A stretch of DNA of 57,994 nt. Source: Gudongella sp049310905 (GTDB lineage Bacteria > Bacillota > Clostridia > Tissierellales > Tissierellaceae). The first letter of the stretch is position 1. Every line of letters begins with the position of its first letter. The notes beneath the pieces are model-generated. The model did no database searches, was not told where the DNA came from, and saw nothing but the letters and a program-made list of their open reading frames with translations. Below, in pieces: positions 1 to 8,794 of this stretch. The translations under genes and the position numbers were made by a program. Location: assembly GCF_049310905.1 (NCBI RefSeq), contig NZ_JBMEMN010000020.1, forward strand, positions 1 to 57,994, in the 5' to 3' direction.

Positions 1-100
1 TGTCGTTATCTTTTTTTGATAACTATTGAAATTACAATATTTTATAGCTATTTTAAAGGGATAAACTTGACACTACCTAAATAACTGAGGGGGTGTATGT

Positions 101-805
101 ATGAAGGTCAAGGAATTGATTGATAGTTTCAACTATGCAGTTTCCGGTATTATGACTGCTATGAAGCTTGAAAAGAGTTTAAGAATACATTATATTGCCG
201 CAATTGCGGTAATCAGCCTGAGTACACTATTTAACCTTACCAGGGTGGAGTTTATGATTCTTCTTCTGACGGTTGTGTTGGTGGTAGTTTTGGAAATGAT
301 AAACACAGCAATAGAAAAAACAATAGATATGATAACCAGGGAATACCATCCACTGGCAAGGGTAATAAAGGATGTTTCTGCAGGCGCAGTCTTAATAGCT
401 ACATTCAATGCTGTGATTGTAGGATATCTTATGTTTTTTGAAAGATTGAATCCCTTTAAGGAATTGGTTCTGTTAAAAATACGAAATTCACCGATTCATC
501 TTACTTTTGTTGCTCTTATACTCGTTGCACTTCTTACAGTTGGCTTGAAATCCAAATTCTATAAGGGCCATGGCACTCATTTTCAGGGTGGTGTAGTAAG
601 TGGCCATTCTGCCGTAGCATTTTGTATAGCGACAATTGTATCAATTTTATCAGAGAATCTTTTGATAATAACATTGGTTTTCGGATTGGCATTTCTGGTC
701 GCGGAAAGTAGAGTTGAGGGGAAGATTCATTCAGCGATGGAAACAATCGTTGGAGGTATACTAGGTATTCTTGTAGGGATACTGATATTTCAGATAGTTG
801 GATAG
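101..805 (+). CDS. DgkA-type lipid kinase fused to a PAP2-like phosphatase domain
   Basis: This is a 234-residue membrane protein. The N-terminal part (about residues 1-110) is a prokaryotic diacylglycerol/undecaprenol kinase domain with the signature EMINTAIEKTID near residues 65-76. The C-terminal part (about 120-234) resembles a PAP2 phosphatase, with SGHSAVAF at 167-174 and an SRxxxxxH motif ending at His210. The family phosphorylates undecaprenol or diacylglycerol at the membrane; the second domain may remove phosphate from a related lipid, which is inference. The start is supported by GAGGGGG 7 bases upstream. It heads the run leading to cdd, era and recO, a common Firmicutes order. Standalone DgkA proteins are about 120 residues, so the length itself supports a fusion. 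Confidence 0.85.
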   Translation: MKVKELIDSFNYAVSGIMTAMKLEKSLRIHYIAAIAVISLSTLFNLTRVEFMILLLTVVLVVVLEMINTAIEKTIDMITREYHPLARVIKDVSAGAVLIATFNAVIVGYLMFFERLNPFKELVLLKIRNSPIHLTFVALILVALLTVGLKSKFYKGHGTHFQGGVVSGHSAVAFCIATIVSILSENLLIITLVFGLAFLVAESRVEGKIHSAMETIVGGILGILVGILIFQIVG

Positions 806-815
806 GGGGAAGAAA

Positions 816-1877
816 ATGGACATTAGAAAGATATTGACACTTATAATGGTAGTGATAATGAGTTTAAGCCTTATAGCTTGTAATAATAATCAGCCGTCAG
901 AAGAGCCAGAGCTACCAGTTGAGATACCGGCTGAAGAACCCGAATCAGTTCCAGAGCCTGAGCCGGAACCAGAACCAGAACCTTCGGGGATTCCATCTCC
1001 ATTGAGCGGAATATATGCAGAAGAAGAAATTGTCAATGGAAGAATCATCTCCATTATATTTGACAACCATCCCAAAGCGAAATGGCAATCAGGCTTAAAG
1101 GATGCAGAAGTAATATATGAGTTTCCCGTGGAGGGACCATACACTAGATACTTGGGACTTTACCTGATAAATAATCCGGAATCAGTAGGGCCAATTAGAA
1201 GTGCAAGACCGTATTTTGTTACAATGGCTTTGCAATTTGACGCTATATTCGTTCATGTTGGAGGTAGCGAACAGGCAAAAGTAGATGTAAGGAATCTCAA
1301 TTTAGGAGAAATTGATGGTCTTACAAGCTCATCAAGAGTTTTTTGGAGGATGTCCCATAAAAGAGCTCCCAACAATATGTATTCAAGCATGGAAGTTTTG
1401 AGAGATGTTCAGGAAGAAAGAGGATTCCGGGATAAAAGCGAGTATGAAGGGTTTGTATTTGATATGGAGAGAGAAAGTAGAATAGGTCAATCGGCTGAAG
1501 AAGTATCCATTACATATAATGATGAAAATAACACCAGGTTTGTATATGACGCTGAAATAGAGAGATATGAACGATATAAGGATGGAACTAGACATGTGGA
1601 CGAATCGGATGAGAGTGGACTTTATGCAGATAATATAATAATTCAGGAGAACTCAATGAGAGTTCTTGATAATGTAGGAAGACTTGGTATTGCAGTCGAG
1701 GGCGAAGGTGAAGGTAAATATATATCAAGAGGGGTAGTTGAAGACATAAAATGGGTAAAGGATAACAGGAAGGCAAAAATTTACTACCTTGATAAAAACA
1801 ATGAAGAAATCAAACTTACACCAGGAACAACTTGGATTCAGGTTGTTAAACCTATGACACCAATTACTATAGAATAA
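816..1877 (+). CDS. DUF3048 (YerB-like) lipoprotein
   Basis: The product is a 353-residue predicted lipoprotein. Its N-terminus is a signal peptide ending in the lipobox LIAC, which makes Cys22 the lipidated residue. A Pro/Glu repeat linker follows (about residues 40-60), then a domain of the DUF3048/YerB type with the characteristic GPIRSARPYF region. The family's molecular function is not established; a role at the cell envelope is inferred from the lipoprotein signal. The ATG at 816 is preferred over an in-frame TTG at 798 because GGGGGA lies just upstream and because the shorter form gives a normal signal peptide. The gene starts 10 bases after the preceding kinase gene, so the two are probably cotranscribed. 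Confidence 0.82.
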   Translation: MDIRKILTLIMVVIMSLSLIACNNNQPSEEPELPVEIPAEEPESVPEPEPEPEPEPSGIPSPLSGIYAEEEIVNGRIISIIFDNHPKAKWQSGLKDAEVIYEFPVEGPYTRYLGLYLINNPESVGPIRSARPYFVTMALQFDAIFVHVGGSEQAKVDVRNLNLGEIDGLTSSSRVFWRMSHKRAPNNMYSSMEVLRDVQEERGFRDKSEYEGFVFDMERESRIGQSAEEVSITYNDENNTRFVYDAEIERYERYKDGTRHVDESDESGLYADNIIIQENSMRVLDNVGRLGIAVEGEGEGKYISRGVVEDIKWVKDNRKAKIYYLDKNNEEIKLTPGTTWIQVVKPMTPITIE

Positions 1878-1890
1878 GTGAGGTTTTATA

Positions 1891-2307
1891 ATGGATAAGA
1901 AGGAATTGATTAGAAGGGCTATAAAGGCTAAAAAGAAGGCTTATGTACCTTATTCAGGTTTTCATGTAGGGGCAGCCATATTAACAGAGGATGACAAAAT
2001 TTATGATGGCTGCAATATTGAAATTGCATCATATTCACCAACAATATGTGCTGAAAGAACTGCCATATTCAAGGCTGTATCTGAAGGTCATGAAAAAATA
2101 AAGGCAATAGCAATTGTTGGAGATGCTGATCACACATATCCCTGTGGTGTGTGTAGACAGGTTATACGTGAATTTGGCAAGGATACAAGGATAATTATTG
2201 CTAATTCAGAAGAAGATTACAGAGAGTATGATTTGGAGGAACTGCTTCCACATAGTTTTGGGCCAGAGGATCTGCAATCTGCAAGCAAGGAGGAAAAAGA
2301 TGTATAA
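1891..2307 (+). CDS. cdd: cytidine deaminase
   Basis: This 138-residue protein hydrolytically deaminates cytidine and deoxycytidine to uridine and deoxyuridine in pyrimidine salvage. The zinc and catalytic motifs are clear: CAERTA with Cys53 and the proton-shuttling Glu55, and PCGVC with Cys85 and Cys88. Its length matches the homotetrameric class of small bacterial Cdd. The coding sequence overlaps era by 8 bases, implying translational coupling, and the cdd-era neighbourhood is conserved in Firmicutes. Confidence 0.95.
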   Translation: MDKKELIRRAIKAKKKAYVPYSGFHVGAAILTEDDKIYDGCNIEIASYSPTICAERTAIFKAVSEGHEKIKAIAIVGDADHTYPCGVCRQVIREFGKDTRIIIANSEEDYREYDLEELLPHSFGPEDLQSASKEEKDV

Positions 2308-3184
2308 ATCAGGATTTATAACGGTAATTGGTCGACCAAATGTTGGAAAATCAACGCTTTTGAATCAAGTTATAGGAGAAAAAATCTCCATAATTTCTGA
2401 CAAGCCACAAACTACCAGAAATAAGATTCAAATGGTCTACACTGGTGATGATTTTCAGATAGTATTTTTAGATACACCAGGGATGCAGATGCCAAAAAAC
2501 ATACTGGGAGACTACATGCTTAAAATATCCAGAACAACTCTGGAAGAGGTTGATATCGTAACATTTATGGTTGATGAAAGCATGCAAACAGGAAAGATGG
2601 ATAGTTATATTCTTGACCAGCTCAAAGTTATAAGTACACCTATTGTTCTATTAATAAATAAGACTGATAAACTTAAAAAAGATGAGGTTGAAATTTTAGT
2701 AAAAAAGTATAAGGATATGGGTATATTTGAGGATGTAATTCCAATTTCAGCATTGAACAATGATAATATCGAACGATATCTGGAGGTTTTAAAGGAGATG
2801 ATACCTGAGGGACCACAGTATTTTCCAGATGATATGATAACAGATCAACCAGAGAGATTTATAATATCTGAAATTGTAAGGGAAAAAGCTCTGGTTAATC
2901 TTGAAGATGAAATACCTCACGGTATATATGTTGAGATTGATAAAATTGTTCAACGTGAAGACAAGGAATTAATTGATGTTTTTGCTAATATTTACTGTGA
3001 AAAGAATTCACATAAGGGCATGATAATTGGCAAAAATGGAAGAATGCTAAAGACAATTGGTCAACAAGCTAGAGAAGATATTGAGAAACTAATGGGAAGT
3101 AAGGTAAATCTTCAGTTGTGGGTAAAAGTGGAAAAAAATTGGAGAGAGAAAGCCAATAAGGTAAAATATTTTGGCTACAAATAG
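2300..3184 (+). CDS. era: GTPase Era
   Basis: Era is a 294-residue GTPase that binds the 3' end of 16S rRNA and helps 30S subunit maturation. Visible motifs are the P-loop GRPNVGKS at residues 11-18, DTPG (G3), NKTD (G4), and a C-terminal KH domain with the GxxG-type loop IIGKNGRM. The ATG at 2300 lies inside the last codons of cdd with a GGAGGAAAAAG site, and gives the usual family N-terminus. A longer reading starting at 2198 lies entirely over cdd and is rejected. It is followed 11 bases later by recO. Confidence 0.97.
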   Translation: MYKSGFITVIGRPNVGKSTLLNQVIGEKISIISDKPQTTRNKIQMVYTGDDFQIVFLDTPGMQMPKNILGDYMLKISRTTLEEVDIVTFMVDESMQTGKMDSYILDQLKVISTPIVLLINKTDKLKKDEVEILVKKYKDMGIFEDVIPISALNNDNIERYLEVLKEMIPEGPQYFPDDMITDQPERFIISEIVREKALVNLEDEIPHGIYVEIDKIVQREDKELIDVFANIYCEKNSHKGMIIGKNGRMLKTIGQQAREDIEKLMGSKVNLQLWVKVEKNWREKANKVKYFGYK

Positions 3185-3195
3185 AAGGGTTTAAT

Positions 3196-3930
3196 ATGTC
3201 TGGGACAAATGGAATAGTAATATCGGGCATGAAATATAAGGAAAGCAGTAAAATATTGACAGTTTACACAGAGGATCTGGGAAAAATAAGGGTCCTTGCT
3301 CAAGGAGTTCTTAAACCTAAGTCTGGAGCAATGGCATCCACTGAAGTTTTTGCCTTGAGCAGTTGGAACTTTAAAAGAGGCAAGAGCTTTTACTATATCG
3401 AAAGTGTCGACCTTATTGATTCTTTTTATACCATTCGAAATTCTATGGAAAGAATGCTTTTCGGCTTCTATGCTCTGGAATTGCTGGATAAATCGACACC
3501 AGACGAGGAGGAAAATTTGGTTCTATTTTCTCTTTTGGAAAAATTTATGACTATATTGAAAAATGAAGATAATCTCCTGGCATTAATTGTAGCCTATGAA
3601 ATTAAATTTGCTAGTTTTATTGGATATAGGCCTCATCTTGACAGCTGCTTGACATGTGGTAATAAAAACTCAGATATTTGGGAATTTGACGGCACCAAGG
3701 GAGGAATTCTATGTCCAACGTGCAGTGGATCTGGAAGAGACAGGATTAGTCAGCTGGAAAAGGATCAGATGATTAGTCTATTGATGTCTAAATTGGAAGA
3801 TGTAAGAAAGCTTGACATAAGCGAAAGCACTTTATGGAGATTTCACAAAAGGTTGTCTGAGTACCTATTGTACAATCTTGACATCAGGGAACTAAAATCC
3901 TTGTCCATGATAGGACAGGGACTGTTATAG
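3196..3930 (+). CDS. recO: DNA repair protein RecO
   Basis: RecO (244 residues) works with RecF and RecR to load RecA on SSB-coated single-stranded DNA during gap repair. The N-terminal OB-fold region and a zinc-binding site are recognisable; the zinc cysteines are Cys151, Cys154, Cys173 and Cys176 in CLTC and CPTC pairs. Length and position directly after era are standard for Firmicutes. It is the last gene of the first operon; a weak TCACC/GGTGA inverted repeat follows the stop at 3936-3966. Confidence 0.95.
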   Translation: MSGTNGIVISGMKYKESSKILTVYTEDLGKIRVLAQGVLKPKSGAMASTEVFALSSWNFKRGKSFYYIESVDLIDSFYTIRNSMERMLFGFYALELLDKSTPDEEENLVLFSLLEKFMTILKNEDNLLALIVAYEIKFASFIGYRPHLDSCLTCGNKNSDIWEFDGTKGGILCPTCSGSGRDRISQLEKDQMISLLMSKLEDVRKLDISESTLWRFHKRLSEYLLYNLDIRELKSLSMIGQGLL

Positions 3931-3946
3931 GAGAGCTCACCTGCTC

Positions 3947-3975
3947 TTGACAGATGGGTGAAATTTTGTTAAATT
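3947..3975 (+). promoter_or_regulatory. sigma-A promoter of the glyQS T-box leader
   Basis: A perfect -35 TTGACA (3947-3952) is separated by exactly 17 bases from a weaker -10 TAAATT (3970-3975). Transcription would start near 3982, just before the T-box leader stem I. Confidence 0.55.
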
Positions 3976-3994
3976 AATAAACGAAACTTAATTC

Positions 3995-4190
3995 TATACG
4001 ATGATGAAGAGAGTACCTGTAGCTGTTTAGCCAAGAGAGTCCGATAAAGGTGGGAACGGACCTGTATGGTTATGGGGAACGGCACTTCTGAGTATTGCAA
4101 TCTAAGAGAATACCTTGTAATAGGTATTAAATAGGGTGGAACCGCGGAAGAGACCTTTCGTCCCTATAAGGACGCTAAGGTTTTTTTGTA
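3995..4190 (+). ncRNA. T-box leader for glycine (tRNA-Gly sensor)
   Basis: The leader contains the hallmark T-box sequence AGGGTGGAACCGCGG at 4133-4147 and a stem I region beginning near GATGATGAAGAGAG. The codon in the predicted specifier position is GGC (4081-4083), a glycine codon, within GAAC-GGC-ACTTCTGAGTA. This agrees with the downstream glycyl-tRNA synthetase genes. The T-box class senses uncharged tRNA: binding favours the antiterminator and lets transcription continue. Confidence 0.93.
4153..4187 (+). terminator. T-box leader terminator
   Basis: The stem ACCTT-CGTCC pairs with GGACG-AAGGT around a short loop and is followed by seven T residues. It overlaps the 3' side of the T-box region, as expected for the conditional terminator competing with the antiterminator. 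Confidence 0.85.
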
Positions 4191-4214
4191 TTCAAAAATA
4201 AAGGGGGGATTAAT

Positions 4215-5102
4215 ATGTATTTTCAGGATTTGATGCTGAAATTACTAAATTACTGGGGTGAAAAAGATTGTATTATAATGGAACCATATGATGTGGAAAA
4301 AGGTGCCGGAACAATGAGTCCACATACATTTTTGAGGGCTTTAGGTCCGGAGCCATGGCAGGTGGTCTATGTTGAACCTTCAAGAAGACCAGCTGATGCA
4401 AGATATGGAGAGAATCCCAACAGAGTATACCAACATCATCAGCTTCAAGTTATTCTCAAACCTTCACCTGAGAATATTCAAGACCTATACCTGGACAGTC
4501 TGAAAGCCATAGGTATTGATCCACTTAAGCATGACATAAGATTTGTTGAAGACAACTGGGAGGCACCAACTCTCGGTGCATGGGGTTTAGGTTGGGAAGT
4601 ATGGCTTGATGGAATGGAAATCACTCAGTTTACATACTTCCAACAGGTTGGAGGGATAAATTGTGAATTGGAATCTGGAGAATTGACATATGGACTTGAG
4701 AGAATAGCAATGTATCTTCAGGATGTCGATAATATTTTTGATATCCAATGGAATAAAAACTTTACCTACGGAGATATATTCAGAAAGGCTGAGTACGAAC
4801 ATTCTATCTATAGCTTTGAAAAAGCTGATATAGAAGTATTGAAAGAGCTTTTCAATACTTATGAAAAAGAAGCAAACAGAGGAATTCAGGAAAAGTTGGT
4901 TGTACCCTCATACGACTATGTTCTTAAATGCTCACATACCTTTAATGTCTTGGATGCCAGAGGTGCAATATCAGTTTCAGAGAGGACAAACTATATCGGC
5001 AGGGTTAGAAATCTGGCAAGAAGTATAGCAGCTCTTTATTTGGAGCAAAGAAGTGAAATGGATTATCCTTTGTTGAAAAAAGGTGGTGCAGACAATGAAT
5101 AG
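4215..5102 (+). CDS. glyQ: glycyl-tRNA synthetase alpha subunit
   Basis: GlyQ (295 residues) is the catalytic alpha chain of the heterotetrameric alpha2-beta2 glycyl-tRNA synthetase; it activates glycine with ATP. The N-terminus (MYFQDLMLKLLNYWGEKDC) and internal blocks such as FRALGPEPW-like LRALGPEPW, YGENPNR and YFQQVGG are diagnostic. The start follows an AAGGGGGG site. It is controlled by the glycine T-box leader directly upstream and overlaps glyS by 8 bases (ATGAATAG), so the two chains are translationally coupled. Confidence 0.97.
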   Translation: MYFQDLMLKLLNYWGEKDCIIMEPYDVEKGAGTMSPHTFLRALGPEPWQVVYVEPSRRPADARYGENPNRVYQHHQLQVILKPSPENIQDLYLDSLKAIGIDPLKHDIRFVEDNWEAPTLGAWGLGWEVWLDGMEITQFTYFQQVGGINCELESGELTYGLERIAMYLQDVDNIFDIQWNKNFTYGDIFRKAEYEHSIYSFEKADIEVLKELFNTYEKEANRGIQEKLVVPSYDYVLKCSHTFNVLDARGAISVSERTNYIGRVRNLARSIAALYLEQRSEMDYPLLKKGGADNE

Positions 5103-7173
5103 AAGATTCTTACTTGAAATAGGTGTCGAAGAGCTTCCTGCAAGATACATCAAGGACGCAATAAGACAGCTTAAAGAAAATGCTGAGGCTTTATTCAAGG
5201 CAGAAAGAATATCCTTTGAATCCATACAAACATACTCAACACCACGTAGATTAACTATCGACATAAAAGGATTAGGTGATGAGGGCGAAAGTCAGCAGGA
5301 TTTTGTAAAGGGCCCTGCTGCAAGAATTGCATATGATGAAGAAGGGAATCCTACTAAGGCTTTACAAGGATTTATGCGTGGACAAGGTGTTTCAATTGAA
5401 CATATTAAAACTGAGGACTACAATGGTGAGGAATATATTTATGCAACAGTGCACAAGGCCGGAAAATCTCTTCAGACAGTACTTCAGAAAGGTCTGGATG
5501 GAATAATAAAAGAAATCACCTTTCCCAAGTCGATGAGATGGGGTGGTAAAAACATAAGGTTTGCTAGACCTATTAGGTGGTTGGTAGTTCTTCTTGACAA
5601 CAATCCAATTCCGTATGAACTTGAAGGTATAAAGGCTGGAAGTATAACCAGAGGTCATAGATTTCTTGGAAGTCAAAATATCAATATAGAAGACATAGAT
5701 AAATACAGTGAGCTTCTGAAGGAAAATTACGTTATAGTTGATGAAGAAGAAAGAAAAGATATAATTAGACTTCAGGCTGAAAAGCTTGCCAAGGAGAAAG
5801 GTGGTTCAATTCAGAAGGATGAGGACCTGTTGGATGAGGTTACGAATCTGGTTGAATACCCAACGCCCATCATGGGAAGAATCAAAGATGAATATTTGAG
5901 CCTTCCATTCGATGTGATTACAACACCTATGAAGGAACATTTAAGATATTTCCCTGTGCTTGATGACAAGAACAGACTTCTTCCTTATTTTGTTACCGTA
6001 AGAAACGGAGATTCACAATTTGAGGAGATTGTCGTAAAAGGGAATGAAAAAGTACTTGGTGCAAGGCTTGAGGATGCTAAATTCTTCTATAAGGATGATA
6101 TAAGCATACCATTGGAAGGATACGTGGAAAAACTTAAGGCACTTACATTTCAAGAAAAACTCGGAACTGTTTATGATAAAACAAGCAGAATAATGAAACT
6201 TGCTGAAAAAATTGGAGATTATCTCGAAGTTGGTGAAGAAACTGAAAAGAATCTTCAAAGAGCAAGCTATCTATCCAAGGCGGATCTTGTTACAAAAATG
6301 GTAACTGAATTTACAGAGCTGCAAGGCAAGATTGGAATGGAATACGCTGAGGAAGCAGGAGAGAATGAAATTGTGAGTTTGGCCATATACGAACAATATA
6401 TGCCAAGATATTCAGGAGATGAATTGCCTTCTACAACTGCAGGCGCCATTCTGTCAATAGCTGACAAACTCGATTCAATCTGTGGCTTGTTTGCCATAGG
6501 AATTAAACCAACTGGATCACAGGATCCATTTGCTCTACGAAGAGCAGCTTTGGGCATTATTAACATCATTATGGATAAGAAACTAAACATTTCATTATTG
6601 GAGCTTATAGACTTTTCACTCTACATTTATGTTGAAGAGAATGGACTAGCCTGTGATTACAATAAAGTAAGGGTTGAAATTCTTGAATTCTTTATAGGTA
6701 GGGTAAGAAACATATTCCTTGAAACTGGAATGCCATATGATGTTATTGATTCCGTTATTAATACTGGCAGTGATAATATCTATGATATGAGAACAAGGGT
6801 TGAAAAGCTATCCAACTGGTTCCGAAAAGAAGATGTGGCAGATATCCTTGTGGCTTTCAATAGACTAAGCTCAATGGCCATCAAGACAGAGTCAACTGAA
6901 GTCAAGAGAGATCTTCTGGCGGCTGAAGAAATTCAACTTTATGATGCATACAATAATATTGAAGATAAGGTAGATTCACATATAAACAAGAAGGAATACG
7001 ACAAGGCTATGATGGTTCTTGGAACTCTCAAGGATCCAATCAATGAATACTTTGACAAAGTTATGGTTATGGTGGATGACCAGGAGCTTAAAAACAATAG
7101 ACTGGCGCTACTTAGAAGAATATATTCAAAGATGATTATGGTATGCGACCTGACATATATTGTCGCCAGATAG
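5095..7173 (+). CDS. glyS: glycyl-tRNA synthetase beta subunit
   Basis: GlyS (692 residues) is the tRNA-recognising beta chain of the heterotetrameric glycyl-tRNA synthetase. The N-terminus RFLLEIGVEELPARY and the central HD-like block are typical. The ATG at 5095 overlaps the end of glyQ; a GTG reading starting at 5083 is less likely because homologs begin at this Met. Length is as expected for the family. The next gene begins within or just beyond its stop codon. Confidence 0.97.
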   Translation: MNRRFLLEIGVEELPARYIKDAIRQLKENAEALFKAERISFESIQTYSTPRRLTIDIKGLGDEGESQQDFVKGPAARIAYDEEGNPTKALQGFMRGQGVSIEHIKTEDYNGEEYIYATVHKAGKSLQTVLQKGLDGIIKEITFPKSMRWGGKNIRFARPIRWLVVLLDNNPIPYELEGIKAGSITRGHRFLGSQNINIEDIDKYSELLKENYVIVDEEERKDIIRLQAEKLAKEKGGSIQKDEDLLDEVTNLVEYPTPIMGRIKDEYLSLPFDVITTPMKEHLRYFPVLDDKNRLLPYFVTVRNGDSQFEEIVVKGNEKVLGARLEDAKFFYKDDISIPLEGYVEKLKALTFQEKLGTVYDKTSRIMKLAEKIGDYLEVGEETEKNLQRASYLSKADLVTKMVTEFTELQGKIGMEYAEEAGENEIVSLAIYEQYMPRYSGDELPSTTAGAILSIADKLDSICGLFAIGIKPTGSQDPFALRRAALGIINIIMDKKLNISLLELIDFSLYIYVEENGLACDYNKVRVEILEFFIGRVRNIFLETGMPYDVIDSVINTGSDNIYDMRTRVEKLSNWFRKEDVADILVAFNRLSSMAIKTESTEVKRDLLAAEEIQLYDAYNNIEDKVDSHINKKEYDKAMMVLGTLKDPINEYFDKVMVMVDDQELKNNRLALLRRIYSKMIMVCDLTYIVAR

Positions 7174-7814
7174 GTGGTGGTTTTATCCAACTCTCAAACA
7201 GGCAGGAAACAATAATAAGCATAGTTCAGGATAATCAACCAATAACCAGTAGTGAAATAGGCAAAAGGTTAGGGTTGACAAGGGCAACGATAAGGCCAGA
7301 TTTGGCAATACTAACCATGTCAGGGATTCTGGATGCGAGACCCAAAGTCGGGTATATATATCTAGGGAGACCAGATATCGACATTGTGTCAGATAAGATT
7401 TCATCGATCAAAGTCAAAGAGATTATGTCAGTGCCTGTTGTAATGGAGGAAGACAAATCCATATACGATGCTGCTGTATATATGTTCACTGAAGACGTAG
7501 GTTCAATATTCATTACTCAAGATGGGTACCTATCAGGTGTTATTTCAAGAAAGGACCTTCTGCGAAGTGCCATGGGAAGAATGAATCTAAACAATACTCC
7601 TGTTGGAATGATAATGACAAGAATGCCAAAGGTTGTTGTAATACTTGAATCGGAATCCATTTTAAAAGCTGCTATTCAGATGATAGAACACGAGATAGAT
7701 AGTCTCCCAGTAGTTGAAAATGTAGAGGGAAAGGATAGAAATTACAAGGTGACAGGGAGGATTACCAAAACAAACATAACGAGAATGTTTGTCGAACTGG
7801 GTACCAATATCTAG
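7143..7814 (+). CDS. ccpN: CcpN-like HTH and CBS-domain transcriptional regulator
   Basis: An N-terminal winged helix-turn-helix (LSNRQETIISIVQ... with LGLTRATIRPDLAIL) is followed by two CBS motifs (about residues 95-220), the architecture of Bacillus CcpN. CcpN represses gluconeogenic genes and senses the nucleotide pool; the same role here is inference. The start is uncertain. The only ATG, at 7143, overlaps glyS by 31 bases, has no convincing ribosome site and adds about 14 residues not expected in homologs. A strong GGTGGTGG at 7173-7180 precedes ATC at 7185, a possible rare start. It sits before a PpsR-like gene, the same pairing as ccpN-yqfL in Bacillus. Confidence 0.85.
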   Translation: MRPDIYCRQIGGGFIQLSNRQETIISIVQDNQPITSSEIGKRLGLTRATIRPDLAILTMSGILDARPKVGYIYLGRPDIDIVSDKISSIKVKEIMSVPVVMEEDKSIYDAAVYMFTEDVGSIFITQDGYLSGVISRKDLLRSAMGRMNLNNTPVGMIMTRMPKVVVILESESILKAAIQMIEHEIDSLPVVENVEGKDRNYKVTGRITKTNITRMFVELGTNI

Positions 7815-7827
7815 GGAGGGAATCATT

Positions 7828-8649
7828 ATGAACAGACTTACAGTATACGTATTGTCAGACTCCATAGGGGAAACGGGAGAACTGATAGCAAAAGCTGCAG
7901 CCAAGCAGTTTATTACAGAGAATTATGAAATCAAAAAATATCCTTTTATGGATGATAAGGATGGAATAAGAGAGATTTTTCAGGAAGCAGTACCCGGAGA
8001 AAGCCTCTTTATATATACTACTGTTCTAAGTGATATAAAGGACCTTATAGACAGTCTTGGTGAAGAAAACAACATACCGGCAATTGATGTAATGTCTCCA
8101 CCCATGTTGGCAATAGAGAAGCTCTTGGGCTATGCTCCCAAGAGGGAAGCGGGACTAATCAGAAGAATTGATGCAAACTACTTCAAGAAGGTTGAGGCTG
8201 TTGAATTTGCCGTCAAATATGATGATGGTAAAGACCCAAGAGGAATTGAAAAAGCGGATATATGCCTGGTGGGTATTTCCAGAACGTCAAAAACTCCTCT
8301 TAGCATGTATCTAGCTCATAAAAACTTCAAGGTAGTCAACATACCATTGGTACCAGAGGTAAGCGTTCCGGCGGAAATTTACAAGAAGGATCGCAGGAGG
8401 ATAATCGGATTGGTGGCTGATCCGAAAAAACTAATTGAAATAAGAACTGAGAGACTTAAAGCTCTTGGGCTTAAGAATTCTGCGAATTATGCGAGTGTTG
8501 AAAGAATTCAAAGTGAGCTTGAATACTCCATGGATATTATGATGAATTTAGGTTGTGAAATAATAGATGTCTCAACCAAGGCGATAGAAGAAACTGCCTC
8601 AATAATAATTGAGCACATGGCAAATGAATTTGGGGACAAAATGTTTTAG
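7828..8649 (+). CDS. pyruvate, phosphate dikinase regulatory protein (kinase/phosphorylase)
   Basis: This 273-residue protein belongs to the DUF299/PpsR family (YqfL in Bacillus). Family members use ADP to phosphorylate, and phosphate to dephosphorylate, a threonine of pyruvate phosphate dikinase or PEP synthase. The N-terminus VYVLSDSIGETGE and the P-loop-like GISRTSKTPLSMYLA are diagnostic. The ATG at 7828 follows GGGAGGG; a longer reading from 7789 is unnecessary. The target enzyme is not in this window. Coupling to a CcpN-type regulator fits control of the pyruvate-PEP node. Confidence 0.93.
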   Translation: MNRLTVYVLSDSIGETGELIAKAAAKQFITENYEIKKYPFMDDKDGIREIFQEAVPGESLFIYTTVLSDIKDLIDSLGEENNIPAIDVMSPPMLAIEKLLGYAPKREAGLIRRIDANYFKKVEAVEFAVKYDDGKDPRGIEKADICLVGISRTSKTPLSMYLAHKNFKVVNIPLVPEVSVPAEIYKKDRRRIIGLVADPKKLIEIRTERLKALGLKNSANYASVERIQSELEYSMDIMMNLGCEIIDVSTKAIEETASIIIEHMANEFGDKMF

Positions 8650-8675
8650 TGCACTAAATATACTCAATATTAACA

Positions 8676-8702
8676 AAGCGTTCTTAGGGACGCTTTTATT
8701 TT
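8676..8702 (+). terminator. terminator after the PpsR-like gene
   Basis: AAGCGTTC pairs with GGACGCTT (one G-U) around TTAG, followed by a T-rich run. It closes the glyQS-ccpN-ppsR transcript. Confidence 0.8.
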
Positions 8703-8794
8703 GTGATTTAGCCTAAAAGATGTTTTTTAATAAAAAAGAAGGAATTTAAGAATCCATGTTGAATATATATATATAGGAAATATGGAGGTGAAAA

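Noticed and set aside
890..1144. - strand frame with an SGSGSG run
   Set aside because: It is the complement of the Pro-Glu repeat in the lipoprotein linker.
8766..8780. AT dinucleotide run before dgt
   Set aside because: Short simple repeat; may contribute to a promoter but no -35/-10 pair could be fixed.
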